64,000 nt of DNA from Neorhizobium vignae. GTDB taxonomy: Bacteria > Pseudomonadota > Alphaproteobacteria > Rhizobiales > Rhizobiaceae. The position numbers were made by a program, and so were the translations under genes. Below are positions 41,760-49,365 of this stretch, piece by piece; positions within the stretch are counted from its first letter, which is position 1; the number at the start of each line of letters is the position of its first letter. The notes beneath the pieces are model-generated. The model saw nothing but the letters and a program-made list of their open reading frames with translations, made no database searches and was not told the DNA's origin. The DNA is taken from NCBI RefSeq assembly GCF_000732195.1, contig NZ_JNNU01000014.1:97445-161444 (forward strand). Reading direction: 5' to 3'.

Positions 41760-43199
41760 GTGGCCGATACGATCAGTTTTCTGAAGCCTCGCGAGGCGGT
41801 GCTGTCGCGCCGGGCGGCGATCATTGCCGACCTGACCGAGCTTCTGCCGCCCGAATGCCTGGTGCATGAGGCGCGCGAGCTGGTGCCGTTCGAAACCGAC
41901 GCATTCGTCTCCTATCGCCGGCTGCCGCTTGCGGTTGCCCTGCCGAAGACCACGGCGCAGGTGGCCGCGGTGATGAAATACTGTCATCGCTATGGCATCC
42001 CGGTCGTGCCGCGCGGGGCCGGCACCTCGCTTTCCGGCGGCGCCATCCCGCAGGAGGATGCGGTCGTGCTCGGCTTGTCCAAGATGTCGCGCATCCTGGA
42101 AGTCGACTACGCCAACCGCACCGCCACCGTGCAGGCTGGGGTCACCAACCTCAACATCTCCGAAGCGGTCGGCATCGACGGCTTTTTCTATGCGCCGGAT
42201 CCGAGCTCCCAGCTCGCCTGCACGATCGGCGGCAATATCGGCATGAATTCCGGCGGCGCCCACTGTCTGAAATACGGTGTCACCACCAACAACCTGCTCG
42301 GCGTGAAGATGGTGCTGGTCGATGGCACGGTGATCGAACTCGGTGGCAAACATCTGGATGCGGCGGGTTACGACCTGCTCGGCCTCGTCTGCGGCTCGGA
42401 AGGCCAGCTCGGCATCGTCACCGAGGCGGTGGTGCGGCTGATCGCCAAGCCGGAAGGTGCCCGCCCGGTCCTGTTCGGCTTCGATACGTCCGAACATGCG
42501 GGCGCCTGCGTCGCCGATATCATCGGCTCCGGCATCATTCCGGTTGCCATCGAATTCATGGACAAGCCGGCGATCGAGATCTGCGAGGCATTCGCCCATG
42601 CGGGTTATCCGCTCGATGTAGAAGCGCTGCTGATCGTCGAAGTCGAGGGTTCCGAGGCCGAAATGGACGCGATGCTGAAGGCGATCGTCGAGATCGCCGG
42701 CCGTCATGGCGTCAAGACCGTGCGCGAAAGCCAGTCGGCGACCGAGGCGGCGCTGATCTGGAAAGGCCGCAAGTCCGCCTTCGGCGCCACCGGCCGCATC
42801 GCCGACTATATCTGCATGGACGGCACGGTGCCGCTCGGCAAGCTCTCCTATGTTCTCAACAAGACCTCCGAGATCATCGATCGTTTCGGGCTCAGGGTCG
42901 CCAACGTCTTTCATGCCGGCGACGGCAACATGCATCCGCTGATCCTGTTCAACGCCAACGACCCCGAGGATGCTGCCAGGGCCGAGGAGGCGGGCAACGA
43001 GATCCTGAAACTCTGCGTCGATGCGGGCGGCTGCCTGACCGGCGAACACGGCGTCGGCATCGAGAAACGCGACCTGATGCGCCACCAGTATTCGGAGGCC
43101 GATCTCAACCAGCAGATGGCGGTGCGCTACGCTTTCGATGAAGGTTGGATACTCAACCCGTCCAAGGTCTTTCCGCTGGATGGACGGCCTGCCGCATGA
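41760..43199 (+). CDS. glcD: Glycolate oxidase subunit GlcD (FAD-binding)
   Basis: The catalytic FAD subunit that oxidises glycolate to glyoxylate. The 479-residue protein has the PCMH-type FAD fold (VPRGAGTSLSGGAI) and the C-terminal FAD-linked oxidase domain (FHAGDGNMHP, CLTGEHGVGIEKRDL). GTG 41760 follows AGGAGG by 5 nt. Its stop overlaps the glcE start (ATGA). It is the first gene of glcDEF, controlled in all likelihood by the divergent FCD regulator. Confidence 0.94.
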   Translation: MADTISFLKPREAVLSRRAAIIADLTELLPPECLVHEARELVPFETDAFVSYRRLPLAVALPKTTAQVAAVMKYCHRYGIPVVPRGAGTSLSGGAIPQEDAVVLGLSKMSRILEVDYANRTATVQAGVTNLNISEAVGIDGFFYAPDPSSQLACTIGGNIGMNSGGAHCLKYGVTTNNLLGVKMVLVDGTVIELGGKHLDAAGYDLLGLVCGSEGQLGIVTEAVVRLIAKPEGARPVLFGFDTSEHAGACVADIIGSGIIPVAIEFMDKPAIEICEAFAHAGYPLDVEALLIVEVEGSEAEMDAMLKAIVEIAGRHGVKTVRESQSATEAALIWKGRKSAFGATGRIADYICMDGTVPLGKLSYVLNKTSEIIDRFGLRVANVFHAGDGNMHPLILFNANDPEDAARAEEAGNEILKLCVDAGGCLTGEHGVGIEKRDLMRHQYSEADLNQQMAVRYAFDEGWILNPSKVFPLDGRPAA

Positions 43200-44422
43200 C
43201 GCTGATACCGAATTCCGAAACGGACGCCGCCTATATCATCCGGAATGCCGCCGGCGACGGCAAAAAGCTTTCGCTGTGCGGCGGCAATACCCGCGCCGGT
43301 TTCGGCAATTCCGCCGAGCCTGCCGAAATTATGAACTCGACCGGACTTTCCGGAATTGTCGACTACGAGCCGGCGGAAATGGTGATGACGGTCAAAGCCG
43401 GCACGCCGGTCGCCGAGATCGAGACGACGCTTGCGGCCAACCGGCAGATGATGGCCTTTGAGCCGATGGACCATCGCGGCGTCATGGGCACGCTCGGCGA
43501 ACCGACGATCGGCGGCGTGTTTGCCGCCAATGTCTCCGGCCCGCGCCGTTTCGTCGCCGGTGCAGCCCGCGACAGCTTGCTCGGCATCCGGTTCATCAAC
43601 GGCCGGGGCGAGGCGATCCGCGCCGGCGGCCGGGTGATGAAGAACGTCACCGGCCTCGATCTGGTCAAGCTTCTGGCCGGCTCGCACGGCACGCTCGGTT
43701 TCCTGACCGAGGTGACCTTCCGGGTGCTGCCGGTGCCGCAGACGGTGGAAACCATCGTCATCTCCGGCCTCGATGACGCCACTGCCGCAAAGGCGATGGC
43801 GGCGGCAATGGCGCTGCCGGTCGAGGTATCGGGCGCTGCCCACCTGCCGCAGACCGTCCGGTTCCGTTTTCTCGGCGGTGCATTGCCGAGCGGGGAGGCG
43901 ACCGTCCTGCGCCTCGAAGGCCTTGCCGCGTCGGTTTCCGTGCGAGCCGAAAAACTCGCCGCCGTCATGGAGGCATTCGGTCCGGTCTCCCGGCTCGGCT
44001 TGGAGGAGAGCCAAACGCTCTGGCGCCAGATCCGTGATGTCTATCCCTATTCGGATGGAACGCTCAAACCCGTCTGGCGGGTCTCGATCGCCCCGTCTGC
44101 GGGCCACCAACTCGTCGCCGCCCTCCGGCTCGAAACCGGCGTCGATGCCTTTTACGACTGGCAGGGCGGATTGGTATGGATGCGCATGGAGGCAGACCCG
44201 GAAGCGGATTTGCTGCGCCGCTATATTCGCGCTCTCGGTGGCGGCCATGCGACGCTTCTGCGGGCATCGGATGCGGTGCGCGCCCAAACCCCGGCTTTCG
44301 AGCCGCTTCCGGACGCGGTGGCGGCACTTTCTGCCCGCGTCAAACAGAAGCTCGACCCGGCCGGCATTTTTTGCTCGGGCAAGATGGGCTACGCATCCCC
44401 GACAGCGGGAGGGATCCTTTAG
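43196..44422 (+). CDS. glcE: Glycolate oxidase subunit GlcE
   Basis: The second FAD-domain subunit of glycolate oxidase, about 408 residues. It has the PCMH fold (LCGGNTRAGFGN, TIGGVFAANVSGPRRF) and a shorter C-terminal domain than GlcD. Its start overlaps the glcD stop (ATGA), and its own stop shares a base with the GTG of glcF, so all three subunits are translationally coupled, suiting a stoichiometric complex. Confidence 0.93.
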   Translation: MTLIPNSETDAAYIIRNAAGDGKKLSLCGGNTRAGFGNSAEPAEIMNSTGLSGIVDYEPAEMVMTVKAGTPVAEIETTLAANRQMMAFEPMDHRGVMGTLGEPTIGGVFAANVSGPRRFVAGAARDSLLGIRFINGRGEAIRAGGRVMKNVTGLDLVKLLAGSHGTLGFLTEVTFRVLPVPQTVETIVISGLDDATAAKAMAAAMALPVEVSGAAHLPQTVRFRFLGGALPSGEATVLRLEGLAASVSVRAEKLAAVMEAFGPVSRLGLEESQTLWRQIRDVYPYSDGTLKPVWRVSIAPSAGHQLVAALRLETGVDAFYDWQGGLVWMRMEADPEADLLRRYIRALGGGHATLLRASDAVRAQTPAFEPLPDAVAALSARVKQKLDPAGIFCSGKMGYASPTAGGIL

Positions 44423-45726
44423 TGCAAACCAACTTCACCCTCGCTCAGCTTGCCGACCCGCAGGTGGCCGAATCCGAGCAGATCCTCCGCCGTTGCGTCC
44501 ATTGCGGCTTCTGCACCGCCACCTGTCCCACCTACGTGACCCTGGGCAACGAACTCGACAGCCCGCGCGGTCGCATCTACCTGATCAAGGACATGCTGGA
44601 AAACGGCAGGCCGGCGGATGAGGAAGTGGTCACCCATATCGACCGCTGTCTCTCCTGCCTTGCCTGTGTCACCACCTGTCCCTCCGGCGTCGACTACATG
44701 CATCTGGTCGACCATGCCCGCATCCATATCGAGAACACCTACCGCCGCCCGCTGGTCGACCGCCTGATCCGCAACTTGCTCGCGGCCGTGCTGCCCTATC
44801 CGGCCCGGTTTCGCGCCGCGCTCGGTTTCGCAAGACTCGGCCGCCCCTTCGCGCCGCTCCTCAAGCGTGTCCCTGTACTGAAGCCGCTCGGTGCCATGCT
44901 GGATCTCGCGCCGAAATCCGCCGCCAAGGTTTCCGACGCGGCAAACCCCGGTACTCGTGCGCCCGAGACTGAGAAGCGCGGCCGCGTTGCGATCCTGTCG
45001 GGCTGCGCCCAGCCGGTGCTCGATCCGGGCATCAACGAAGCCACGCTCCGGCTTCTCGCCCGGTTCGGCGTCGAAGTGGTGGTGCCCGAGGGCGAGGGTT
45101 GCTGTGGCGCTCTCGTTCATCATATGGGCCGTGAAGGGCAGGCGCTCGATTTTGCCCGCCGCAATGTCGATGTATGGACGCGCGAGATCGACAAGGGCGG
45201 CCTTGATGCGGTCATCATCACCGCGTCGGGCTGCGGCACGACGATCAAGGACTACGGCCACATGCTCCGCCTCGATCCGGCCTATGCGGACAAGGCGGCA
45301 AGGATCTCGAGCCTTGCCAAGGACATTACCGAATATCTCTCGACGCTCGATCTGCCGAGGCTGGAGCCGAAGCGGCTCAACGTCGCCTATCACTCCGCCT
45401 GTTCTATGCAGCACGGCCAGAAGATCACCATGGCACCCAAGAATCTCCTGAAGGCTGCGGGTTTTACTGTCCGCGATCCGGGGGAGGGGCATCTCTGCTG
45501 CGGTTCGGCCGGCACCTACAATATCCTGCAGCCGGAAATCTCGGACCAGTTGAAGGCCCGCAAGGTCAGGAATATCGAGGCCACCAAGGCGGACGTGATC
45601 GCCACCGGCAATATCGGCTGCATCACCCAGATCGCCTCCGGCACCGCGATCCCGATCCTGCACACGGTGGAGCTTCTGGATTGGGCTTATGGCGGCCCGA
45701 AGCCGGAAAAAATCCCGGCCGGATAA
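44422..45726 (+). CDS. glcF: Glycolate oxidase iron-sulfur subunit GlcF
   Basis: It carries electrons from GlcD/E towards the quinone pool. The 434-residue protein has two 4Fe-4S motifs (CVHCGFCTATCPTY and CLSCLACVTTCPSG) and two CCG domains (EGEGCCGALV, GHLCCGSAGTYN). The start is GTG 44422, with GGGAGGGA upstream and a one-base overlap with glcE. A strong bidirectional terminator follows. Confidence 0.94.
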   Translation: MQTNFTLAQLADPQVAESEQILRRCVHCGFCTATCPTYVTLGNELDSPRGRIYLIKDMLENGRPADEEVVTHIDRCLSCLACVTTCPSGVDYMHLVDHARIHIENTYRRPLVDRLIRNLLAAVLPYPARFRAALGFARLGRPFAPLLKRVPVLKPLGAMLDLAPKSAAKVSDAANPGTRAPETEKRGRVAILSGCAQPVLDPGINEATLRLLARFGVEVVVPEGEGCCGALVHHMGREGQALDFARRNVDVWTREIDKGGLDAVIITASGCGTTIKDYGHMLRLDPAYADKAARISSLAKDITEYLSTLDLPRLEPKRLNVAYHSACSMQHGQKITMAPKNLLKAAGFTVRDPGEGHLCCGSAGTYNILQPEISDQLKARKVRNIEATKADVIATGNIGCITQIASGTAIPILHTVELLDWAYGGPKPEKIPAG

Positions 45727-45740
45727 AATTCCGCTCAATA

Positions 45741-45770
45741 AAAAAGCCGGCGAAATCGCCGGCTTTTTTT
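45741..45770. terminator. Bidirectional terminator between glcF and the outer-membrane protein gene
   Basis: AAAAAGCCGGCG and CGCCGGCTTTTTTT flank an AAAT loop. The A-run and T-run let it act in both directions for the two convergent genes. Confidence 0.92.
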
Positions 45771-45788
45771 CGTCAAAGGCCTGAAGCC

Positions 45789-46508
45789 TTAGAATTTGTA
45801 GGAAACGCCGAGGTTGATGGCGTGCGTCAGGATGTTGGTCTTCAGCGAAGCGCCGCTGTCGATATCCACATCCACGAACGAGTAGTTGCCCTTGTATTCG
45901 GCGAACATCGACCACTTTTCGGTGAGCTGGTACTTCACGCCGGCCTGGGCCTGGATCGTCGCGCCACCGAACTGATATTCGAAGGTGCGGCCGGAAGCGC
46001 GGGTCACTTCGACATGCGGCACGTTGATACCGACACCGGCGCCGACATAAGGCGTCCACTTGCTGCCTTCGATCGGGAACTTGTAGAGCGCGTTGAGCGT
46101 CAGCAGGTTCAGGCCATCGGTGAATTCGAAGACGCTCCAGCCGCCGGCCTTGACCATGGTTTCGTCGTCTGCATAGACCTTGGCGTGGGTGTAATCGAGC
46201 GAGACACCCCAGTTCGTGAGGGCGCCGCCGTCGAACCAGTAGGTGCCGCGGACGCCCCAGTAGGGCGGCATCGCGAAGGGCTTGGTATCCCAGCCGGCTG
46301 CGAAATCAGGTCCGTCCGAGACGTCGACGTCGGAGTGCGGAGCGAACTGGTAGCCGCCGTAACCGGAGATTTCGAATCCGCCGGTGTGAACCGGAGCCAC
46401 ATAGGCCTGGGTCGCTGGTGTCATGTCGGCCGCGTGAGCCGGAGCAATATAAGCAAGACCAGCGGTGAGAAGCGTGGAAGCGAAGGCGAAAGAAAGAATT
46501 TTGCGCAT
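45789..46508 (-). CDS. Outer-membrane beta-barrel protein, mature N-terminus Ala-Asp
   Basis: A 239-residue protein with a Sec signal peptide ending APAHA, so the mature protein should begin ADMTPATQ. The rest has the alternating pattern of an 8-stranded barrel and ends in an aromatic-Phe C-terminus (NLGVSYKF), the BamA recognition signal. Its family resembles rhizobial OmpW/Omp25-type or lipid A oxidase-like barrels, and I cannot separate these. The start follows a plain spacer. It lies 183 bp from two L,D-transpeptidase genes, which may be relevant because barrels with N-terminal Ala-Asp can be linked to peptidoglycan. Confidence 0.82.
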   Translation of the reverse strand: MRKILSFAFASTLLTAGLAYIAPAHAADMTPATQAYVAPVHTGGFEISGYGGYQFAPHSDVDVSDGPDFAAGWDTKPFAMPPYWGVRGTYWFDGGALTNWGVSLDYTHAKVYADDETMVKAGGWSVFEFTDGLNLLTLNALYKFPIEGSKWTPYVGAGVGINVPHVEVTRASGRTFEYQFGGATIQAQAGVKYQLTEKWSMFAEYKGNYSFVDVDIDSGASLKTNILTHAINLGVSYKF

Positions 46509-46646
46509 GAATCAGCCTGCAGGGAGGAACGTTGGCTTTTTTGATGACTCAATGTTTAGCGGCGGATGCATCGGCGGTCTGTGCTTTTTCTGCATCAGTC
46601 GCCGACGAAGCTAGGCGATTTATGGTTAACGAAGTCTAAACCCCTG

Positions 46647-46674
46647 AAAAGGGCAGCTTTTGCTGCCCTTTTTG
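46647..46674. terminator. Terminator of the first L,D-transpeptidase gene
   Basis: AAAGGGCAGC and GCTGCCCTTT flank a TTTT loop, with A/T runs on both sides. It lies about 20 bases past the transpeptidase stop and can act in both directions. Confidence 0.85.
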
Positions 46675-46691
46675 ACATTTGGGCGGGTGTC

Positions 46692-47399
46692 TCAGCCGCC
46701 GAAAATCGTGCCGAAAATATCGATGCCGCGGTCCTTGAAATCGACGTTCCCCTGCCGGTTGCCCGGGCCGATGACGATCACCTTCGTGCCGATGTCGGCG
46801 CGCGAATAGAGATGCTCGACATCCTTGTTCATCATGCGGATGCAGCCTGACGACATGTTGAGGCCGATCGTCCAGGGTTGGTTGGTGCCGTGGATGCGGA
46901 AGATCGTGTCGCGGCCGCCCTTGTAGAGATACATGGCACGGGCGCCGAGCGGGTTGTCGATGCCGCCTTCCTGCACGGCCGGCAGAATGCGACCGGCGCG
47001 GCGTTCGCGCACGCGCATCTCGGCCGGCGGCGTCCAGGAGGGCCACTCAGCCTTGCGGCCCACATTGACCACGCCCGACCAGCCGAACCCTTCGCGCCCG
47101 ACGCCGATGCCGTAGCGGGTCGCCCGGTTGGGGCCTTCGATATAGTAGAGGAACTTGTTGTTGGTATCGACGATGATCGTGCCGGGTTTCTCGGTCGTCG
47201 AGAAGCGCACCACGCGGCGCTTGAATTGTTCGGGAACTTCCCGTGGCATCGCGACCAGTGTCACGTCGCCCGCTGGGCGTTCGATAGGCGCCGCCGCCGG
47301 GCTGATTGCGCTTGCATGTCCGGCTGTTAAGAAGATCGCGCCAGCCATTCCCACGGCCATCGCGAGGGTCTTGCCTGCCCCCATTCCCCCTGTCCTCAT
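46692..47399 (-). CDS. L,D-transpeptidase (YkuD), exported
   Basis: A periplasmic peptidoglycan cross-linking enzyme of about 235 residues. A Sec signal covers roughly residues 1-32. The YkuD catalytic motif reads HGTNQPWTIG with SSGCIRM containing the nucleophilic Cys. Such enzymes make 3-3 cross-links or attach outer-membrane proteins to peptidoglycan. The start at 47399 has GGAGAGGA 7 nt upstream; TTG 47405 is an alternative. It is adjacent to another transpeptidase of the same family. Confidence 0.92.
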   Translation of the reverse strand: MRTGGMGAGKTLAMAVGMAGAIFLTAGHASAISPAAAPIERPAGDVTLVAMPREVPEQFKRRVVRFSTTEKPGTIIVDTNNKFLYYIEGPNRATRYGIGVGREGFGWSGVVNVGRKAEWPSWTPPAEMRVRERRAGRILPAVQEGGIDNPLGARAMYLYKGGRDTIFRIHGTNQPWTIGLNMSSGCIRMMNKDVEHLYSRADIGTKVIVIGPGNRQGNVDFKDRGIDIFGTIFGG

Positions 47400-47546
47400 T
47401 CCCAAATCCTCTCCGCTCTGTTGAACGGCGAAGGCTAACCGACTCGGGCATCAAAGCAAGCCGGGATAGATGTAATAAAGAACATGTGATGGCAAAAAGG
47501 CGACGGTACTGTGTCTCCGCCGCCTCACCTTTGGCATTTACCGGCG

Positions 47547-48302
47547 TTACATGACGACGACTTTGGTGCCGATGTTCACCCGCTCATAGAGGTCGGTGAC
47601 ATCTTCGTTGCGCATCCGGATGCAGCCGGAAGAGACGGCGCTGCCGATCGACCAGGGGGCGTTGGTGCCGTGGATGCGGTAGAGCGTCGAGCCGAGATAC
47701 ATGGCGCGGGCGCCGAGCGGGTTTTCCGGTCCGCCTTCCATGCGGGCCGGCAGGTAATGTCCCTTGGCGGCTTCGCGCTGGATCATTTCGGAAGGCGGCG
47801 TCCAGTCCGGCCACTCGGCCTTGCGGGTCACCCGGTGTTCGCCTGCCCATTCGAAGCCCGGCTTGCCGACGCCGACGCCGTACCGCCGGGCCTGGCCATT
47901 GCCGGTGACCAGATAGAGGAAGCGGTTGTTGGTATCGATGACGATGGTGCCGGCCTTTTCCTTGCTGTCGTAGGCGACCGTCTGCGGCAGGAACTGCGGC
48001 TCGATCTGGCTGCGGATCGGCTGCGGCCGCATGGCGACCGGCTGCACGGGAGAGCGGTCGAAGATGCCGCGGCGCACCACCGGCTGCTGCTCGCGCTGCT
48101 GATAGATGGTGCGCTGCTGGGCGGCTTGGCGGGGATAGACGACCGGGCGACCGTTCGGCCCGGCGAGCTGCATCACCCACGGGGCGGCAAGATCGGGGCT
48201 GACGACCACGGGCGGGCGTTCGCGGTAGCGGTCCTGGCCAAGCGTGGCGGAACTGGAAAAGGCGGCAGCAAGGCCGAAGGCCAGGAAAAGGGTTTTCTTC
48301 AT
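47547..48302 (-). CDS. L,D-transpeptidase (YkuD), exported, second copy
   Basis: About 251 residues, with a Sec signal (MKKTLFLAFGLAAAFSSSA). The N-terminal third of the mature protein is rich in Arg, Pro and Gln, probably a flexible linker. The YkuD motif is HGTNAPWSIG with SSGCIRMRN. It resembles the 46692 gene in its catalytic half but differs in N-terminal length and charge, so it is likely a diverged duplicate. The start is somewhat uncertain because no strong ribosome site is seen; GTG 48314 is possible. Confidence 0.91.
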   Translation of the reverse strand: MKKTLFLAFGLAAAFSSSATLGQDRYRERPPVVVSPDLAAPWVMQLAGPNGRPVVYPRQAAQQRTIYQQREQQPVVRRGIFDRSPVQPVAMRPQPIRSQIEPQFLPQTVAYDSKEKAGTIVIDTNNRFLYLVTGNGQARRYGVGVGKPGFEWAGEHRVTRKAEWPDWTPPSEMIQREAAKGHYLPARMEGGPENPLGARAMYLGSTLYRIHGTNAPWSIGSAVSSGCIRMRNEDVTDLYERVNIGTKVVVM

Positions 48303-48543
48303 GATCGGATCCACACGTTACAAATCACCGACCGGACGCCCTTCAAGCACTGGATAACAGGCGTCGGTGTTGACGAACATGGTGACCGGGAGGTGAAAGC
48401 GAATGGTAAACGGGTGGAACATTGAAAGCAGGCGAGCCTATAAACCTTTTGGCAGGGTTACCGCCCGGTTTTGAAACATGGTTGACCGATGTTAAAGCCG
48501 GCGCAAAAGCCGTTAACCAAAGGGTTTGGGCCAAGGAGCAGGA

Positions 48544-49173
48544 ATGGAAAAGGCGGGAATCATCGTCGGTGAGGACGGCAAGGGGCGTTGTGCCTGGCAT
48601 GGCGGTCTCGAAGACTACCGGCGTTATCACGACGAGGAATGGGGCCGGCCGGTGACGGACGATATCCGGCTGTTCGAGAAGATCTGTCTCGAAGGTTTCC
48701 AGTCCGGCCTGTCCTGGCTGACGATCTTGAGGAAACGCGAGAATTTCCGCGCCGCCTTTGCCGGTTTCGATTTCGTCGAGGTCGCGCGGTTCGGCGAGGC
48801 GGATATCGCCCGCTGCCTGGCCGATGCGGGCATCATCCGCCATCGCGGCAAGATCGTCTCGACCATCAACAACGCCGCCCGCGCCATCGAACTCAGGCGC
48901 GAGTTCGGCTCGCTCGCCAAATTCTTCTGGAGCTTCGAGCCGGGCCCGCATCTGCGTCCGGCCGTGATGGATCTCGCCACGCTGAGGGCCAACCCCACCA
49001 CGCCCGTCTCCGTACAATTGTCGAAAGTCCTGAAGAAGCGCGGCTGGACCTTCGTCGGACCGACCACCGTCTACGCCTTCATGCAGGCCATGGGCATGGT
49101 CAACGACCATCTCGACGGCTGCTTTTGCCGGCCTGACGTGGAAATCCTTCGGAGGGAATTCCGGAGACCATAG
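48544..49173 (+). CDS. tag: DNA-3-methyladenine glycosylase I
   Basis: It excises 3-methyladenine from alkylated DNA. The 209-residue protein has the zinc-snap ligands at RCAWHG near the N-terminus and NDHLDGCFC near the C-terminus, plus EEWGRP and the SGLSWLTILRKRENFR helix-hairpin region. AAGGAGCAGGA precedes ATG 48544. It is transcribed away from the transpeptidases. Confidence 0.93.
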   Translation: MEKAGIIVGEDGKGRCAWHGGLEDYRRYHDEEWGRPVTDDIRLFEKICLEGFQSGLSWLTILRKRENFRAAFAGFDFVEVARFGEADIARCLADAGIIRHRGKIVSTINNAARAIELRREFGSLAKFFWSFEPGPHLRPAVMDLATLRANPTTPVSVQLSKVLKKRGWTFVGPTTVYAFMQAMGMVNDHLDGCFCRPDVEILRREFRRP

Positions 49174-49190
49174 GTATATTATCAGAATAA

Positions 49191-49208
49191 AATTGATGAA
49201 AATCAATT
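49191..49208. promoter_or_regulatory. Extended FNR/FixK palindrome upstream of the FIST chemoreceptor
   Basis: AATTGATGAAAATCAATT is a perfect 7 bp inverted repeat with a 4 nt spacer; its core is TTGA-N6-TCAA. It lies about 160 bp before the ATG at 49366 in a strongly AT-rich spacer, so the start site would leave a leader of about 125 nt. Confidence 0.65.
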
Positions 49209-49365
49209 ATTATTCCGACGTTTCCTTGGAATTCATGTCTATTTTTGACGTTTGTCATAACTGTAAATTTAGTATGAAGGTGTTCATCCAAATTTAAAAG
49301 GATGTTTACCAATTTATAATTTGTTCTATCCAGAATCTGCAAAACGGTTTTGGTTGGGCTGAGTC

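Noticed and set aside
41661..43085. Long minus-strand frame running back through glcD as an N-terminal extension of the FCD regulator
   Set aside because: Antisense to the well-conserved glcD gene, with no similarity in translation; the regulator starts at TTG 41660 where the HTH domain begins.
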